Part shown: one piece after another, positions 8,966-17,393 of the stretch
How the letters are laid out: the number at the start of each line of letters is the position of its first letter
How positions within the stretch are numbered: position 1 is the stretch's first letter
Assembly (NCBI RefSeq): GCF_012863495.1
Contig: NZ_JAAVJL010000001.1
Span: forward strand, 2,476,001-2,540,000
DNA from: Pseudanabaena yagii GIHE-NHR1
GTDB lineage: Bacteria > Cyanobacteriota > Cyanobacteriia > Pseudanabaenales > Pseudanabaenaceae
Direction: 5' to 3'
Length of the DNA: 64,000 nucleotides
Made by a program: the position numbers and the translations under genes
The notes under the pieces: model-generated
Databases searched by the model: none
The model's input: the letters and a program-made list of their open reading frames with translations, nothing else
What the model was told of the DNA's origin: nothing

Positions 8966-9481
8966 TTAGAACAAAGTTTTACCGAGAATGATTAAGCTCT
9001 GCTCCACACCATCTAATTCCGCAATTTGCGGTAAAAAGCCCCATTCCTCAAAGCCAAAGTAGTTAAATAAACGACAACTGGCGGAATTATGAGCAAAGAC
9101 AAAGCCTACGAGTTTAGAGATATTTAGCTTGGGGCAGTTGGCGATCGCATGATCTAGCAACTTCTTCCCAATTCCTTTGCCTTGATAGTTAGGATCTATA
9201 TAAATACTAACTTCGGCGGTCTTGTGATAAGCAGGACGACCATAAAACATTTGTAAGCTTAGCCAGCCAATGATTTGTTCATTTTGATCGCTTTGAATAT
9301 CGTGGCTACCAATAGTCATTACCCAGACGGGATAGCGATCGCCATGCGATCGGAACCAAGCACGGCGACTCTCAACAGAAATTGGTTCAAGGTCAGCAGT
9401 CGCAAGACGGGTGGGGATTGCCGCATTATAAATCTCAATAATTGCTGGTAAATCCGCCTCTACAGCTAACCGAATTTGCAT
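8966..9481 (-). CDS. GNAT family N-acetyltransferase (phosphinothricin acetyltransferase-like)
   Basis: A single GNAT domain spans nearly all 171 residues. It starts IRLAVEADLPAIIEIYNAAI and carries the acetyl-CoA-binding loop YQGKGIGKKLLDHAI with the Q-x-x-G-x-G signature. The AEVSIYID strand before it, and the NSASCRLFNYFGFEEWG segment, resemble the Pat/Bar subfamily. Such enzymes acetylate amino groups, sometimes methionine sulfoximine or phosphinothricin; the real substrate here is not determinable. It is not obviously in an operon. Confidence 0.85.
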   Translation of the reverse strand: MQIRLAVEADLPAIIEIYNAAIPTRLATADLEPISVESRRAWFRSHGDRYPVWVMTIGSHDIQSDQNEQIIGWLSLQMFYGRPAYHKTAEVSIYIDPNYQGKGIGKKLLDHAIANCPKLNISKLVGFVFAHNSASCRLFNYFGFEEWGFLPQIAELDGVEQSLIILGKTLF

Positions 9482-9535
9482 AGTTCCTACTCCTAACTTG
9501 CTTGTTAACTATTACAGCACTTCGCTATTAGCCAA

Positions 9536-9637
9536 GCCAATATATTTGAGAGTAATGCAAAGCATTACTCTCAAATATATTGGCAATTTGGGTGATGACA
9601 TGCTGTGCTATGCGCGGCATATCATCACCCAAATTGC
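9536..9637. repeat. two overlapping long palindromes
   Basis: The first palindrome (9536-9584) has perfect 23-bp arms around an AAA loop. The second (9583-9637) has 16-bp arms starting GCAATTTGGGTGATGA and an internal 23-base spacer. They share two bases, GC. They fill the interval between the divergently oriented GNAT gene and the DUF2993 gene, so they cannot simply be transcription terminators. Confidence 0.8.
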
Positions 9638-9669
9638 TATATGATTAGAGCAATACTCATCTGCGCGTT

Positions 9670-10470
9670 ATGGAATTATTTGCTGGGTTACTCACGACAG
9701 TTCTAGGTATAGCAGGCGCACCTGGGATCGCAATCGACAAAATCGCGACGGATTTTTTGCGTGGGCAGATTGTGCGGGCAGATGTGTTAGAGGTGCGCGT
9801 TGATAATGCCCCCAATTATCAGATTTTGCTAGGTAATGTCGATCGCATTCGGGTTGCAGGTCGAGGAGTATACGTTTTAGAATTTCTCCGCATTGATGAG
9901 ATTGATTTAGAAACTGACCCCATTAGTATCGATCCGAATGTATTGCAGTCTGGGAAAATTGTCTTACGCCGCCCATTACAAGCAGCCGTGCGCGTAGTAT
10001 TGCGCTCCGAAGATATCAATACTGCTCTGCGATCACCAACGATCCAATCTTCTTTTAAAAACCTCAGCATTGATATTACAGGGACGAATAAAGGTAAATC
10101 CGAAATTCTCGATCTTGTTAATCCAGAGGTAACTTTTTTAGAAGGCGATCGCATTCGGCTGGCAGCAACCTTGCAATCACAACCGACAATTGCAAAACCG
10201 AAGCCAACTCCTCTAAATGTGTCTGTTAATGCCGAACTCAAAACCATTGGCGGTACAAGATTGCAAATCATTAATCCGCGAATTGAATTAGAAGGAACAC
10301 CAGTTCCTGAAAAGATTGCTAATGCCTTTGCTCAGGGCTTAAATAAGGTGTTAGATCTAAGGCAATTGGAAAGTAAGGGTATCACTGCTAGAGTTCTGAA
10401 ACTAGAATTTACGGAAGGAAAGATGCAGGTGATTGGCTTTGCCAAAATGGATTCTATTCCTAATCAATAA
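9670..10470 (+). CDS. DUF2993 (LmeA-like) domain protein
   Basis: This 266-residue protein shows the DUF2993 pattern common in cyanobacteria. It has GAPGIAIDKIATDFLRGQIVRA, repeated beta-strand-rich blocks such as ILLGNVDRIRVAGRGVYV and IDEIDLETDPI, and a second half with INPRIELEGTPVPEKIANAF. Mycobacterial LmeA binds phospholipid in the envelope, which hints at a lipid-binding role. There is no strong signal peptide, only a mildly hydrophobic N-terminus. A second, shorter DUF2993 gene lies at 40255-40809. Confidence 0.8.
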   Translation: MELFAGLLTTVLGIAGAPGIAIDKIATDFLRGQIVRADVLEVRVDNAPNYQILLGNVDRIRVAGRGVYVLEFLRIDEIDLETDPISIDPNVLQSGKIVLRRPLQAAVRVVLRSEDINTALRSPTIQSSFKNLSIDITGTNKGKSEILDLVNPEVTFLEGDRIRLAATLQSQPTIAKPKPTPLNVSVNAELKTIGGTRLQIINPRIELEGTPVPEKIANAFAQGLNKVLDLRQLESKGITARVLKLEFTEGKMQVIGFAKMDSIPNQ

Positions 10471-10524
10471 ATCCCATCAAAAAATAGCTCAGTCATTTTT
10501 TGATATATCTTCCTAGAAATATCT

Positions 10525-12408
10525 ATGAGCCACTGCCTCAATCCTAGCTGCAATTTCCAGAATCCAGAGACATCGCCAAAATTGAACTTCTGTCAGGAAT
10601 GTGGCTCCAAGTTAAAAATAGGCGATCGCTATCGAGCGTTAAGAATCCTTGGACAAGGTGGATTTGGGAGAACCTTTATCGGCATTGATGAAGCATTACC
10701 TTCCTGTCCGACCTGTGTAATTAAGCAGTTTTTTCCTGCGGATTTGACTAGTGCGGTGAAAGCGGCGGAGCTATTTCATCAAGAGGCAATTCGTTTAGAT
10801 GATTTGGGCAAGCATCCCCAAATACCAACTTTGTTCGCTCATCTTGAACTTGACGGCAAACAATATCTAATTCAAGAATTTATTGATGGACAGGATCTGC
10901 TAAGGGAATTGCAGGAGCAAGGAAACTTTAGCGAAGCCAAAATTCGGATGCTGCTGGGGGACTTATTGCCAATTCTGCAATTTATCCATGAACGGAATGT
11001 GATCCATCGTGATATCAAGCCCGAAAATATTATCCGTCGGCGCTTTCCGAGTACTTCTGGTTCAATCGCCGCAGGTAGTCATGTGTTGGTGGATTTCGGA
11101 GCGGCTAAGTATGTATCCACTGCTGCCATAATGGAAACAGGTACAAGAATTGGTAGTGCCGTGTATGTCGCGCCAGAGCAGGTAAGAGGAAAATCAATCT
11201 TTGCCAGCGATATTTATAGTCTAGGTGTAACCTGTATTCATTTGCTTACCAATGTCTCTCCCTTTGAGTTGATGGATATGGATGGGAATTGGGTTTGGCG
11301 AGATTTTTTAGCTAATACTTCCATTAGTCGGGGATTAGGAGAAGTTCTCGATCGCATGGTTTTAGCGGCTCCTAGTCAACGCTATCAGACAGCTCAAGCA
11401 GTTTTAAATGATCTCAAAAATGCGAATTCTTCTAACTATCAAGTCTATGTACCGCGTCTAGCCAAATCTGTTAAAAGAAGCGCGATCGCCAAAACCAATA
11501 TCACCCCCATCTCTGTCCCTAAGCCACCAATTCAAGCGATCGCACCACAACTATCTCAATTCTCCTTTGAAACTGCGACTGTAAAAATTAATCGCATTGG
11601 TGTTGGTAAGTTAGCGAAAACACTGTTACAAATCAATACCAAACAAAAAATTGGGCGTTCCTATTTTGAAACCCTAGGCAATATTCAAGGTAAGCCAATT
11701 AGTCTGGAAATGGTATTCATCCCCGCAGGCAAATTGCAAATTGGATCACCGATTAGCGAAAGCGATCGCACTAAGGAAGAAAGTCCACGTCATATTGTGA
11801 ATATTCCTGCTTTCTTTATGTCCCGTTTCCCCATTACCCAAAGACAATGGAAAGTATTGATGGATAACAATCCTGCTATTTTTATCGGTAATGGCGATCG
11901 TCCCGTGGAGAGCGTATCATGGGATGACGTGCAGAGCTTTTGTCAGCAAATCGTTGAGCGTACTGGCAAACCCTATCGCTTACCCAGTGAATCGGAATGG
12001 GAATATGCTTGTCGTGCGGGAACTTTAACTCCCTTTTGCTTTGGTGAAACTATTATGGCAAATCTCGCGAACTACAATGCGGCAAGTCCCTATCTATATG
12101 CTCCCCAAGCACTCAGTAGTACTATTACTACTGAAGTTGGTAGCTATCCCGCTAATGCCTTTGGACTACATGATATGCATGGAAATGTCTGGGAATGGTG
12201 CGAAGATATTTGGCATGATGATTATGACTTATTGCCCAAGGATGGGTCAGCATGGACACAGGGTAGCGATCGCAGTTGTCGAGTAATACGGGGTGGCTCA
12301 TGGCGCGACCCTGCTCATTATTGCCGTTCTGCCAAGCGTTCTCGCAATGCGGCAAACCAAGGCGATCGCACTACTGGCTTTCGGCTTGCCGTGACACTGA
12401 TTTCCTAA
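10525..12408 (+). CDS. zinc-ribbon Ser/Thr protein kinase fused to an FGE-sulfatase domain
   Basis: Residues 1-30 form a four-cysteine zinc ribbon (Cys4, Cys9, Cys23, Cys26), as in cyanobacterial SpkB-like kinases. The kinase domain (~33-300) has the P-loop GQGGFGRTF, Lys67, HRDIKPEN with catalytic Asp163, DFG starting at Asp190, and APEQV. A low-complexity linker leads to a formylglycine-generating-enzyme/C-type-lectin-like domain (~390-625: VFIPAGKLQIGSP, RLPSESEWEYACRAG, GNVWEWCED, GGSWRDPAHYCRSAKR, TGFRLAV). In true FGE two active-site cysteines sit in the GGS-x2-C-x4-C stretch. Here the first is Asp and only the second remains, so formylglycine formation is unlikely and a binding or sensing role is more plausible. 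It precedes two glycosyltransferase genes. Confidence 0.92.
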   Translation: MSHCLNPSCNFQNPETSPKLNFCQECGSKLKIGDRYRALRILGQGGFGRTFIGIDEALPSCPTCVIKQFFPADLTSAVKAAELFHQEAIRLDDLGKHPQIPTLFAHLELDGKQYLIQEFIDGQDLLRELQEQGNFSEAKIRMLLGDLLPILQFIHERNVIHRDIKPENIIRRRFPSTSGSIAAGSHVLVDFGAAKYVSTAAIMETGTRIGSAVYVAPEQVRGKSIFASDIYSLGVTCIHLLTNVSPFELMDMDGNWVWRDFLANTSISRGLGEVLDRMVLAAPSQRYQTAQAVLNDLKNANSSNYQVYVPRLAKSVKRSAIAKTNITPISVPKPPIQAIAPQLSQFSFETATVKINRIGVGKLAKTLLQINTKQKIGRSYFETLGNIQGKPISLEMVFIPAGKLQIGSPISESDRTKEESPRHIVNIPAFFMSRFPITQRQWKVLMDNNPAIFIGNGDRPVESVSWDDVQSFCQQIVERTGKPYRLPSESEWEYACRAGTLTPFCFGETIMANLANYNAASPYLYAPQALSSTITTEVGSYPANAFGLHDMHGNVWEWCEDIWHDDYDLLPKDGSAWTQGSDRSCRVIRGGSWRDPAHYCRSAKRSRNAANQGDRTTGFRLAVTLIS

Positions 12409-12460
12409 ATTCCACATTAGAGATGCCACTAACGTAAGAGTTCTGCAAAAGTAACGCTAT

Positions 12461-13621
12461 ATGAACGATAAAAGCAAATTAAAAGTCTACTTCTATTGCT
12501 TTCCACCAACTCTAAATGGCTATGGAGATTATGCTTCTGCATATCATTACTATCAACATGGAACAGTATGTTTAGGAGAAGGGCTACAAGCATTAGGTAT
12601 TGAGTTTTATGCTAATGTCAATTTTTGGTTACCATCTCCTGAAGAGCCATTTCTATTCCGTTATGACCCAAATGTCAGCCCCGATGACTGCGATATTGTC
12701 ATTATCAATGAGGCTTGGTGGGAGAGACAGGGGCAATTTGCGAAATCACTGTGTGACATTCAACATCTACTAAGAAAAAATCGTCCCCATCAAACTATCT
12801 TAATTGACCTATCCGATGATAGTCCACGCAAAAACTTTTTAGATCCCAACCTAGCGCGATTTGACCACTATTTTAAATCTCATCTGTCTAAATCTACTCC
12901 CATATTTCCTAACACCCATCCCTTTCCCTTTGGCTTGTCTGAAAGAATTATCAAAGAATTAGCTCTTGTACCACCATTCAGTCAACGTCATCATAATTTA
13001 TTAGTCAATTCCCGTGTTTTCCTCAATGGCGATCACTCGTTGCGTAATTATGTGCAGAAGCATTTTCTACCCAAAATCAATTCTATTATTCCCCTAGAGT
13101 CTAAAGTGATCACTGATGCACGCGATCGCGGAGCCTATCACACATTACAATGGGCACAAGCCAGTGGTAGACATAATCCTGGCTATTATGAACTTCTTCT
13201 CTCAACTACTACCTGTAGTAGTTTTGGTGGTTACTTTATCTCTCCATTTCCGCGCCATCCTTGGACAATTTTGGGTAGAGCCTGTCGTAAAACAATTACG
13301 AAGTTAGGATGGAAAACGCATCGCCTTGTCCAATGGGACAGTTGGCGTTTTTGGGAAGCTTTGGCGGCAGGCTGTGTGCCAATTCACTTAGATTTTGATA
13401 AATATGGATTTATCCTACCTGTCATGCCTGAGAATTGGAAACATTACATCGGCATCGATCTCGATAATATTGATGACTCTATAAATCGCATTGCTCAAAA
13501 TTTAGATCGCCTACCTGAAATTTCAGCCGCTGGTCGAGTATGGGCGCTTGAAAATTACGCTCCCATCGCGATCGCTAAACGTTTCCTAAAAACGGTGGGT
13601 ATTACACAGGAAATCACTTGA
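12461..13621 (+). CDS. exostosin-like glycosyltransferase
   Basis: A 386-residue soluble protein. The C-terminal third has an exostosin/GT47-like signature: WDSWRFWEALAAGCVPIHLDFDKYGF and PENWKHYIGIDL, with a final helix SAAGRVWALENYAPIAIAKRF. In GT-B glycosyltransferases the EALAAGCVP segment binds the nucleotide-sugar. The N-terminal half is less conserved and begins LKVYFYCFPPTLNGYGDYAS. It lies 52 bases after the kinase-FGE gene and is followed by a GT2 gene, so a role in surface polysaccharide synthesis is likely. Donor and acceptor cannot be told. Confidence 0.65.
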   Translation: MNDKSKLKVYFYCFPPTLNGYGDYASAYHYYQHGTVCLGEGLQALGIEFYANVNFWLPSPEEPFLFRYDPNVSPDDCDIVIINEAWWERQGQFAKSLCDIQHLLRKNRPHQTILIDLSDDSPRKNFLDPNLARFDHYFKSHLSKSTPIFPNTHPFPFGLSERIIKELALVPPFSQRHHNLLVNSRVFLNGDHSLRNYVQKHFLPKINSIIPLESKVITDARDRGAYHTLQWAQASGRHNPGYYELLLSTTTCSSFGGYFISPFPRHPWTILGRACRKTITKLGWKTHRLVQWDSWRFWEALAAGCVPIHLDFDKYGFILPVMPENWKHYIGIDLDNIDDSINRIAQNLDRLPEISAAGRVWALENYAPIAIAKRFLKTVGITQEIT

Positions 13622-13626
13622 GATCA

Positions 13627-13683
13627 AACCAAGCAATTTTTTAAAAGTGTTGCTTTGCAACACTTTTAAAAAATTGCTTGGTT
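13627..13683. repeat. 27-bp perfect palindrome with TTT loop
   Basis: The arms (AACCAAGCAATTTTTTAAAA then GTGTTGC, and complement) pair perfectly over 27 bases around TTT. It lies 5 bases after the exostosin-like gene stop, between two co-directional glycosyltransferase genes, and could end or attenuate transcription. Confidence 0.8.
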
Positions 13684-13754
13684 GGTTTGCTCGAAAATTG
13701 CTGTAGTACTATGGTTTAGTTGATATTGTGAAGACTGCTGAAAGAGCCTAGCTT

Positions 13755-14729
13755 ATGAAAACAACGTGTTTAATCAATAATTTCAACTATAAAGACTATG
13801 TTTGTGAAGCGATCGACAGTGCCTTAGCTCAAACCCATCCATTTGACGAAATTATTATTGTTGATGATACTTCTACCGATGGCTCTAATCTAATTTTGCA
13901 GGAGCAGTATGCACAGAATCCCCATGTAAAGATCATCATCCATCCTCATAACCAAGGACAACTAGCTGCTGTTACTACAGGATTTCTCCAATCAACAGGT
14001 GATATTATCTTTTTCCTTGATGCCGATGATTTTTATCATCCACAATATCTGGAAATAGCTCTAAATATATATAGAGAGAATCCAAACTGTGGCTTCCTTT
14101 ACTGTCAAATGGGGATTTTTAGTAAAGGTAAAGAGAACTATCAAGCACCCACCGAAGTCCAAATCTCTCAATATCAGAACTATCTTAACGACCGTGGATA
14201 TTCGATAATTCTAGCTATGGAAATGCAGAGATTTGTGGGTAGTCCTTCTTCTGGGAACTCTATGCAGCGTAAATATTTAAGTGATATGTTACCCTGCACT
14301 TGCATAGGAAATTATCGAATATGGGCAGATACATATTTTGTTATTGCCTCGTCGATATTAGGGGCACATAAGTTCTTGATCAATCTGCCATTAGTCGCCT
14401 ATAGAGTACATGACAAAAATATTTTTTATAGCAATTCGATTACAAGGGATCGATTTAAAGTCTATCAAGATCAACTAGCGACAGTCCAATTTATTACATT
14501 TCTGAGCCAGAAAATGAACTATAACCGTCTCCTATTAGCTAGAAATGCTCCCTATGAATTTAAAACTATTGACTCTCCAAACTGGGATTTATTCTTCGAT
14601 TATTTAAAAATAATGCTGCGAACTCCAGCAAGTGTTCCATTTACACCTAATGGAAGATTAAGTAAATTGCATGGATTTGCTGTGATGTTAAAACATATTC
14701 TATCTTTTCAAAAATCTTCAAAACGCTAG
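13755..14729 (+). CDS. family 2 glycosyltransferase
   Basis: A GT-A fold enzyme of 324 residues. The N-terminal 110 residues carry the GT2 pattern: TCLINNFNYKDYVCEAIDSA, DEIIIVDDTSTDGS, HNQGQLAAVTTGF, and the metal-binding acid cluster FFLDADDFYHP. The C-terminal half is helical and variable, with no membrane segments, so it is a soluble or peripheral transferase. Together with the preceding exostosin-like gene it suggests a small glycan-assembly unit. Its 3' side was later invaded by a palindromic element and an insertion sequence. Confidence 0.88.
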   Translation: MKTTCLINNFNYKDYVCEAIDSALAQTHPFDEIIIVDDTSTDGSNLILQEQYAQNPHVKIIIHPHNQGQLAAVTTGFLQSTGDIIFFLDADDFYHPQYLEIALNIYRENPNCGFLYCQMGIFSKGKENYQAPTEVQISQYQNYLNDRGYSIILAMEMQRFVGSPSSGNSMQRKYLSDMLPCTCIGNYRIWADTYFVIASSILGAHKFLINLPLVAYRVHDKNIFYSNSITRDRFKVYQDQLATVQFITFLSQKMNYNRLLLARNAPYEFKTIDSPNWDLFFDYLKIMLRTPASVPFTPNGRLSKLHGFAVMLKHILSFQKSSKR

Positions 14730-14801
14730 TTATATTAACTCACCTTACGCAGATGGAAAATTTGTCCTCACCCCCCAGCCCCCTCTCCCGCAAGGCGAGG
14801 G

Positions 14802-16083
14802 CAGGGTGGTTTCATTTTCGGAAAAGCAAGCAGGAAGGGAGAAGCAGAAAATTTAGAAGGAGGAAATCAGTAAGAATAAGAGCAGGAGAGAATATCAAAA
14901 ACTTGATGAACCTGATTCGCGAGAACCCGTTGCCCCTGAGGAATCGTCCGAAAGCCAAGGCGACGAACAGTGGTCATGATAAAACAGTGAATAATTGCCC
15001 AAATAGTAGGAGCATTACCACCACGACGTAACCCCGTATCCTCTTGAAAAAGGACATCGCGCACCCAATGTAAGCGATTTTCAATGCCCCAGTGTAGGCG
15101 AATCGGGTCAAGAAACTGAGCCGCCTTGAGAGACAAGTCAGAAATATAACCAACTGATTCGACAAAAGGCTTGTCATCACGCCAGCCCTCGCGTTCCACA
15201 TAAATCAAAGACTGTAGAGACGACCATTGTTTACGTAGGTGAGTCGGCGCAGGATAAACCCAAACGCGACGGCGCACTTGACGGCTATGAGATTTGTCAA
15301 ACTCTTCAGCATAGCTAAGGGCTTCCGTGGTTTGATGTAAGTTATCCAAAATCTTGAGCAAATTCGGTTGATTATTTTTGAGCGCAATCAAATAATGCTG
15401 TTCCTGTTCAACAATTAATTTCACCGTATCTTTTTGGCAATGTAAGGCATCTAGGGTGAAAGAGGCTTTCTGCCCTTGTAAAGAGGTAATCACTTGTTTA
15501 ACGACTTCGATTTCACTAATTTGTTTGTTTTCGGATACGGCAAGGGCTATTACTTCTCCCGTTTCATGGGTAAAGGCTGATACGGTACTGGTAAAGTTTT
15601 GCCTAGAATCAGTCTGATTGGAGACAGTACATTTGATGCTTTTTCCGTCCATCGCCAGCCATTGCCCTGATTCGCCTGTATAGCTATTTCTACACCACTC
15701 GTTAAATAGTTTAACTATTGGCTCAATTTCTACTCCTTGAATGACACGACGAAAGGTCGAATATGACGGGATTCGACTCTCTGGTGCTAGCTCTAGCCTT
15801 GTTTGTAGGGTTTGCCAATGTTTCTCACAGAAATCTGCTAAGGGTCGATATCCGTGATAATTACACAATACTCCCAGCAAGGTTAAGCACATGACTAGCC
15901 ATAGTGGATGTCGCTTACCTTTACTTTTCCGATGGTCTGGGATCTGCTTTAATTGTTCTATAAAGTTCATGGTCTGGTTTTGCTTTTTGTTTAGCTCTTA
16001 ACAGACCATTTTTTACTATTTTGGCTTTGCTGTTTTTCTGTAATCCCTTCTCACTATCACTTCCCGAAAATGAAACCACCCTG
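14802..16083 (-). mobile_element. ISAs1-family insertion sequence, apparently complete
   Basis: The 1282-bp element has perfect 20-bp terminal inverted repeats: CAGGGTGGTTTCATTTTCGG at 14802-14821 and its complement at 16064-16083. Weaker similarity continues ~30 bases inward. One intact transposase gene fills the inside. The element is flanked on both sides by identical 19-bp copies of CTCTCCCGCAAGGCGAGGG (14783-14801 and 16084-16102). That is longer than the 8-10 bp target duplication usual for the family. Confidence 0.92.
14867..15970 (-). CDS. ISAs1-family DDE transposase
   Basis: A full-length 367-residue transposase. The N-terminal associated domain begins FIEQLKQIPDHRKSKGKRHPL, followed by a hydrophobic segment and GYRPLADFCEKH. 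The DDE catalytic domain has WLAMDGKSIK (first Asp), SFTLDALHCQKDT (second Asp) and HWGIENRLHWVRDVLFQED (Glu). The Y-(2)-R-type residues of IS4-like enzymes fit the last motif. No stop or frameshift breaks it, so it may be active. The terminal repeats lie 65 bases beyond its stop and 94 bases beyond its start. Confidence 0.93.
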   Translation of the reverse strand: MNFIEQLKQIPDHRKSKGKRHPLWLVMCLTLLGVLCNYHGYRPLADFCEKHWQTLQTRLELAPESRIPSYSTFRRVIQGVEIEPIVKLFNEWCRNSYTGESGQWLAMDGKSIKCTVSNQTDSRQNFTSTVSAFTHETGEVIALAVSENKQISEIEVVKQVITSLQGQKASFTLDALHCQKDTVKLIVEQEQHYLIALKNNQPNLLKILDNLHQTTEALSYAEEFDKSHSRQVRRRVWVYPAPTHLRKQWSSLQSLIYVEREGWRDDKPFVESVGYISDLSLKAAQFLDPIRLHWGIENRLHWVRDVLFQEDTGLRRGGNAPTIWAIIHCFIMTTVRRLGFRTIPQGQRVLANQVHQVFDILSCSYSY

Positions 16084-16191
16084 CTCTCCCGCAAGGCGAG
16101 GGGGAGAAAGATTTAATTATTTTCTTGTTCCCCTCTCCTGCGGGAGAGGGGCTAGGGGTGAGGGCTTTACTAACCTTCTGCGTAAGATGAC

Positions 16192-16226
16192 ATATTAAGT
16201 CGCCCGCGTAGCGGGCGACTTAATAT
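16192..16226. terminator. palindrome downstream of gltA
   Basis: Perfect 16-bp arms ATATTAAGTCGCCCGC with a GTA loop. It lies about 30 bases beyond the gltA stop and probably ends that transcript. Confidence 0.7.
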
Positions 16227-16256
16227 ATATCTGATGGTTACTCTTGCGTAAATTAC

Positions 16257-17393
16257 CTAGCGCTCATGAATGGGAATATAGGTGACATCATGCAAGCCTG
16301 TATACATTTGAGTTGGGCGGAAGAGTCGGTTATCGGAAAGTTGTTCTTTCCAATGAGCTAGCCATCCCGGTACACGAGCGATCGCAAAAATAGTCGTAAA
16401 CAAATTACTAGGAATGCCCAGTTTCTTGTAAATCAATCCTGAATAGAAATCGACATTGGGGTGAATTCCCTTACTGGCAAGCTTGTCATAGGCTTGTTTT
16501 TCTAGTTCTAGGGCAATGTCGTAGTAAGGATCATGACCGAATTTATCAAACAGTTCATGGACTAAGTCCTGAAGTACGATCGCTCTAGGGTCTTTGACCT
16601 TATAAACCCGATGTCCAAAGCCCATGAGCTTTTCTTTGCGCTCAATTTTGCGTTCTAAATATGTGGTCACATTGTCCACTGAGCCGATTTCTTCAAGCAT
16701 TAACATCACCTGCTCATTTGCGCCACCATGCAAAGGACCAGCTAAAGTCCCGATCGCGGAAGTCATCACTGCATAGGGATCTGTCAAAGTCGATGCTGTC
16801 ACCAAAGCCGCAAAGGTTGACGCATTGACCGTATGTTCAGCATGGAGAGTTAAACACACATCAAAAATACGAGCCGCAAGTGGATCGGGAATCTTCTCAT
16901 TCAACATATAGAGGAAGTTGGACACATAATCCAAATCATCGCGAGGCATCACAGGATCATTACCTTGGCGCATCATATGAAAAGCCGCCACCATCGTTGG
17001 CACTTTTGCCAATAGACGTACCGTTGCTTGGTAGATATAGTCGAGATCGTGGAAATTTCCCAAAGGATAAAACATCCCTAGAGCGGCAACACTAGTTTGT
17101 AGTGCGTCCATAGGGTGAGCATTATCTGGAAACGACTTAATCATGTCGCGAATACGATATTTGATTCTTCGTCTATGGGTAATATCGTGTTCAAATTCAT
17201 TTAGTTGAATGGCTTTGGGTAAGTCACCGAAGATTAATAAGTAACTGGTTTCAAGGAAATTACTATACTTGCAAAGATCCTCGATACGGATGCCCCGATA
17301 TTCGAGCAAACCTGACTGTCCATCAACATAACTTATGTTTGATTGGGTTGCAGGAACTCCTTCTAAACCAGGCTTATATTCTCCGATTGCCAT
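16257..17393 (-). CDS. gltA: citrate synthase
   Basis: Catalyses oxaloacetate plus acetyl-CoA to citrate, feeding 2-oxoglutarate for nitrogen assimilation. The 378-residue protein has the family layout: the N-terminal ATQSNISYVDGQSGLLEYRG, the catalytic His in GPLHGGANEQVM, the second His in GFGHRVYKVKDPRA, and the catalytic Asp in NVDFYSG. The C-terminal Arg motif RVPGWLAHWKEQ is also present. The length fits the short type lacking the N-terminal extension of proteobacterial enzymes; 2-methylcitrate synthase is a less likely alternative. It is monocistronic. Confidence 0.95.
   Translation of the reverse strand: MAIGEYKPGLEGVPATQSNISYVDGQSGLLEYRGIRIEDLCKYSNFLETSYLLIFGDLPKAIQLNEFEHDITHRRRIKYRIRDMIKSFPDNAHPMDALQTSVAALGMFYPLGNFHDLDYIYQATVRLLAKVPTMVAAFHMMRQGNDPVMPRDDLDYVSNFLYMLNEKIPDPLAARIFDVCLTLHAEHTVNASTFAALVTASTLTDPYAVMTSAIGTLAGPLHGGANEQVMLMLEEIGSVDNVTTYLERKIERKEKLMGFGHRVYKVKDPRAIVLQDLVHELFDKFGHDPYYDIALELEKQAYDKLASKGIHPNVDFYSGLIYKKLGIPSNLFTTIFAIARVPGWLAHWKEQLSDNRLFRPTQMYTGLHDVTYIPIHER

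Larger units (their letters stand above)
14765..16164. repeat. GC-rich palindromic element interrupted by an insertion sequence
   Basis: The left piece (14765-14801, CCTCACCCCCCAGCCCCCTC...) and the right piece (16084-16164, ending AGGGGCTAGGGGTGAGG) are inverted repeats of each other. Without the IS they form one ~100-bp palindromic element. Its arms carry CTCTCCCGC and GCGGGAGAG. Such CTCACCCC-AGCCCC-CTCTCCC elements are common between cyanobacterial genes (recalled, not searched). Confidence 0.7.

Noticed and set aside
9819-10271. 150-codon minus-strand frame inside DUF2993
   Set aside because: Shadow frame on the opposite strand of a good gene.
11760-12408. FGE-like C-terminus as a target of a diversity-generating retroelement
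   Set aside because: Such domains can be variable regions, but there is no reverse transcriptase, no template repeat and no excess of AAY codons in the window.
14753-15031. 92-codon plus-strand frame at the left end of the IS
   Set aside because: It spans the palindromic element and the IS end and is antisense to the transposase.
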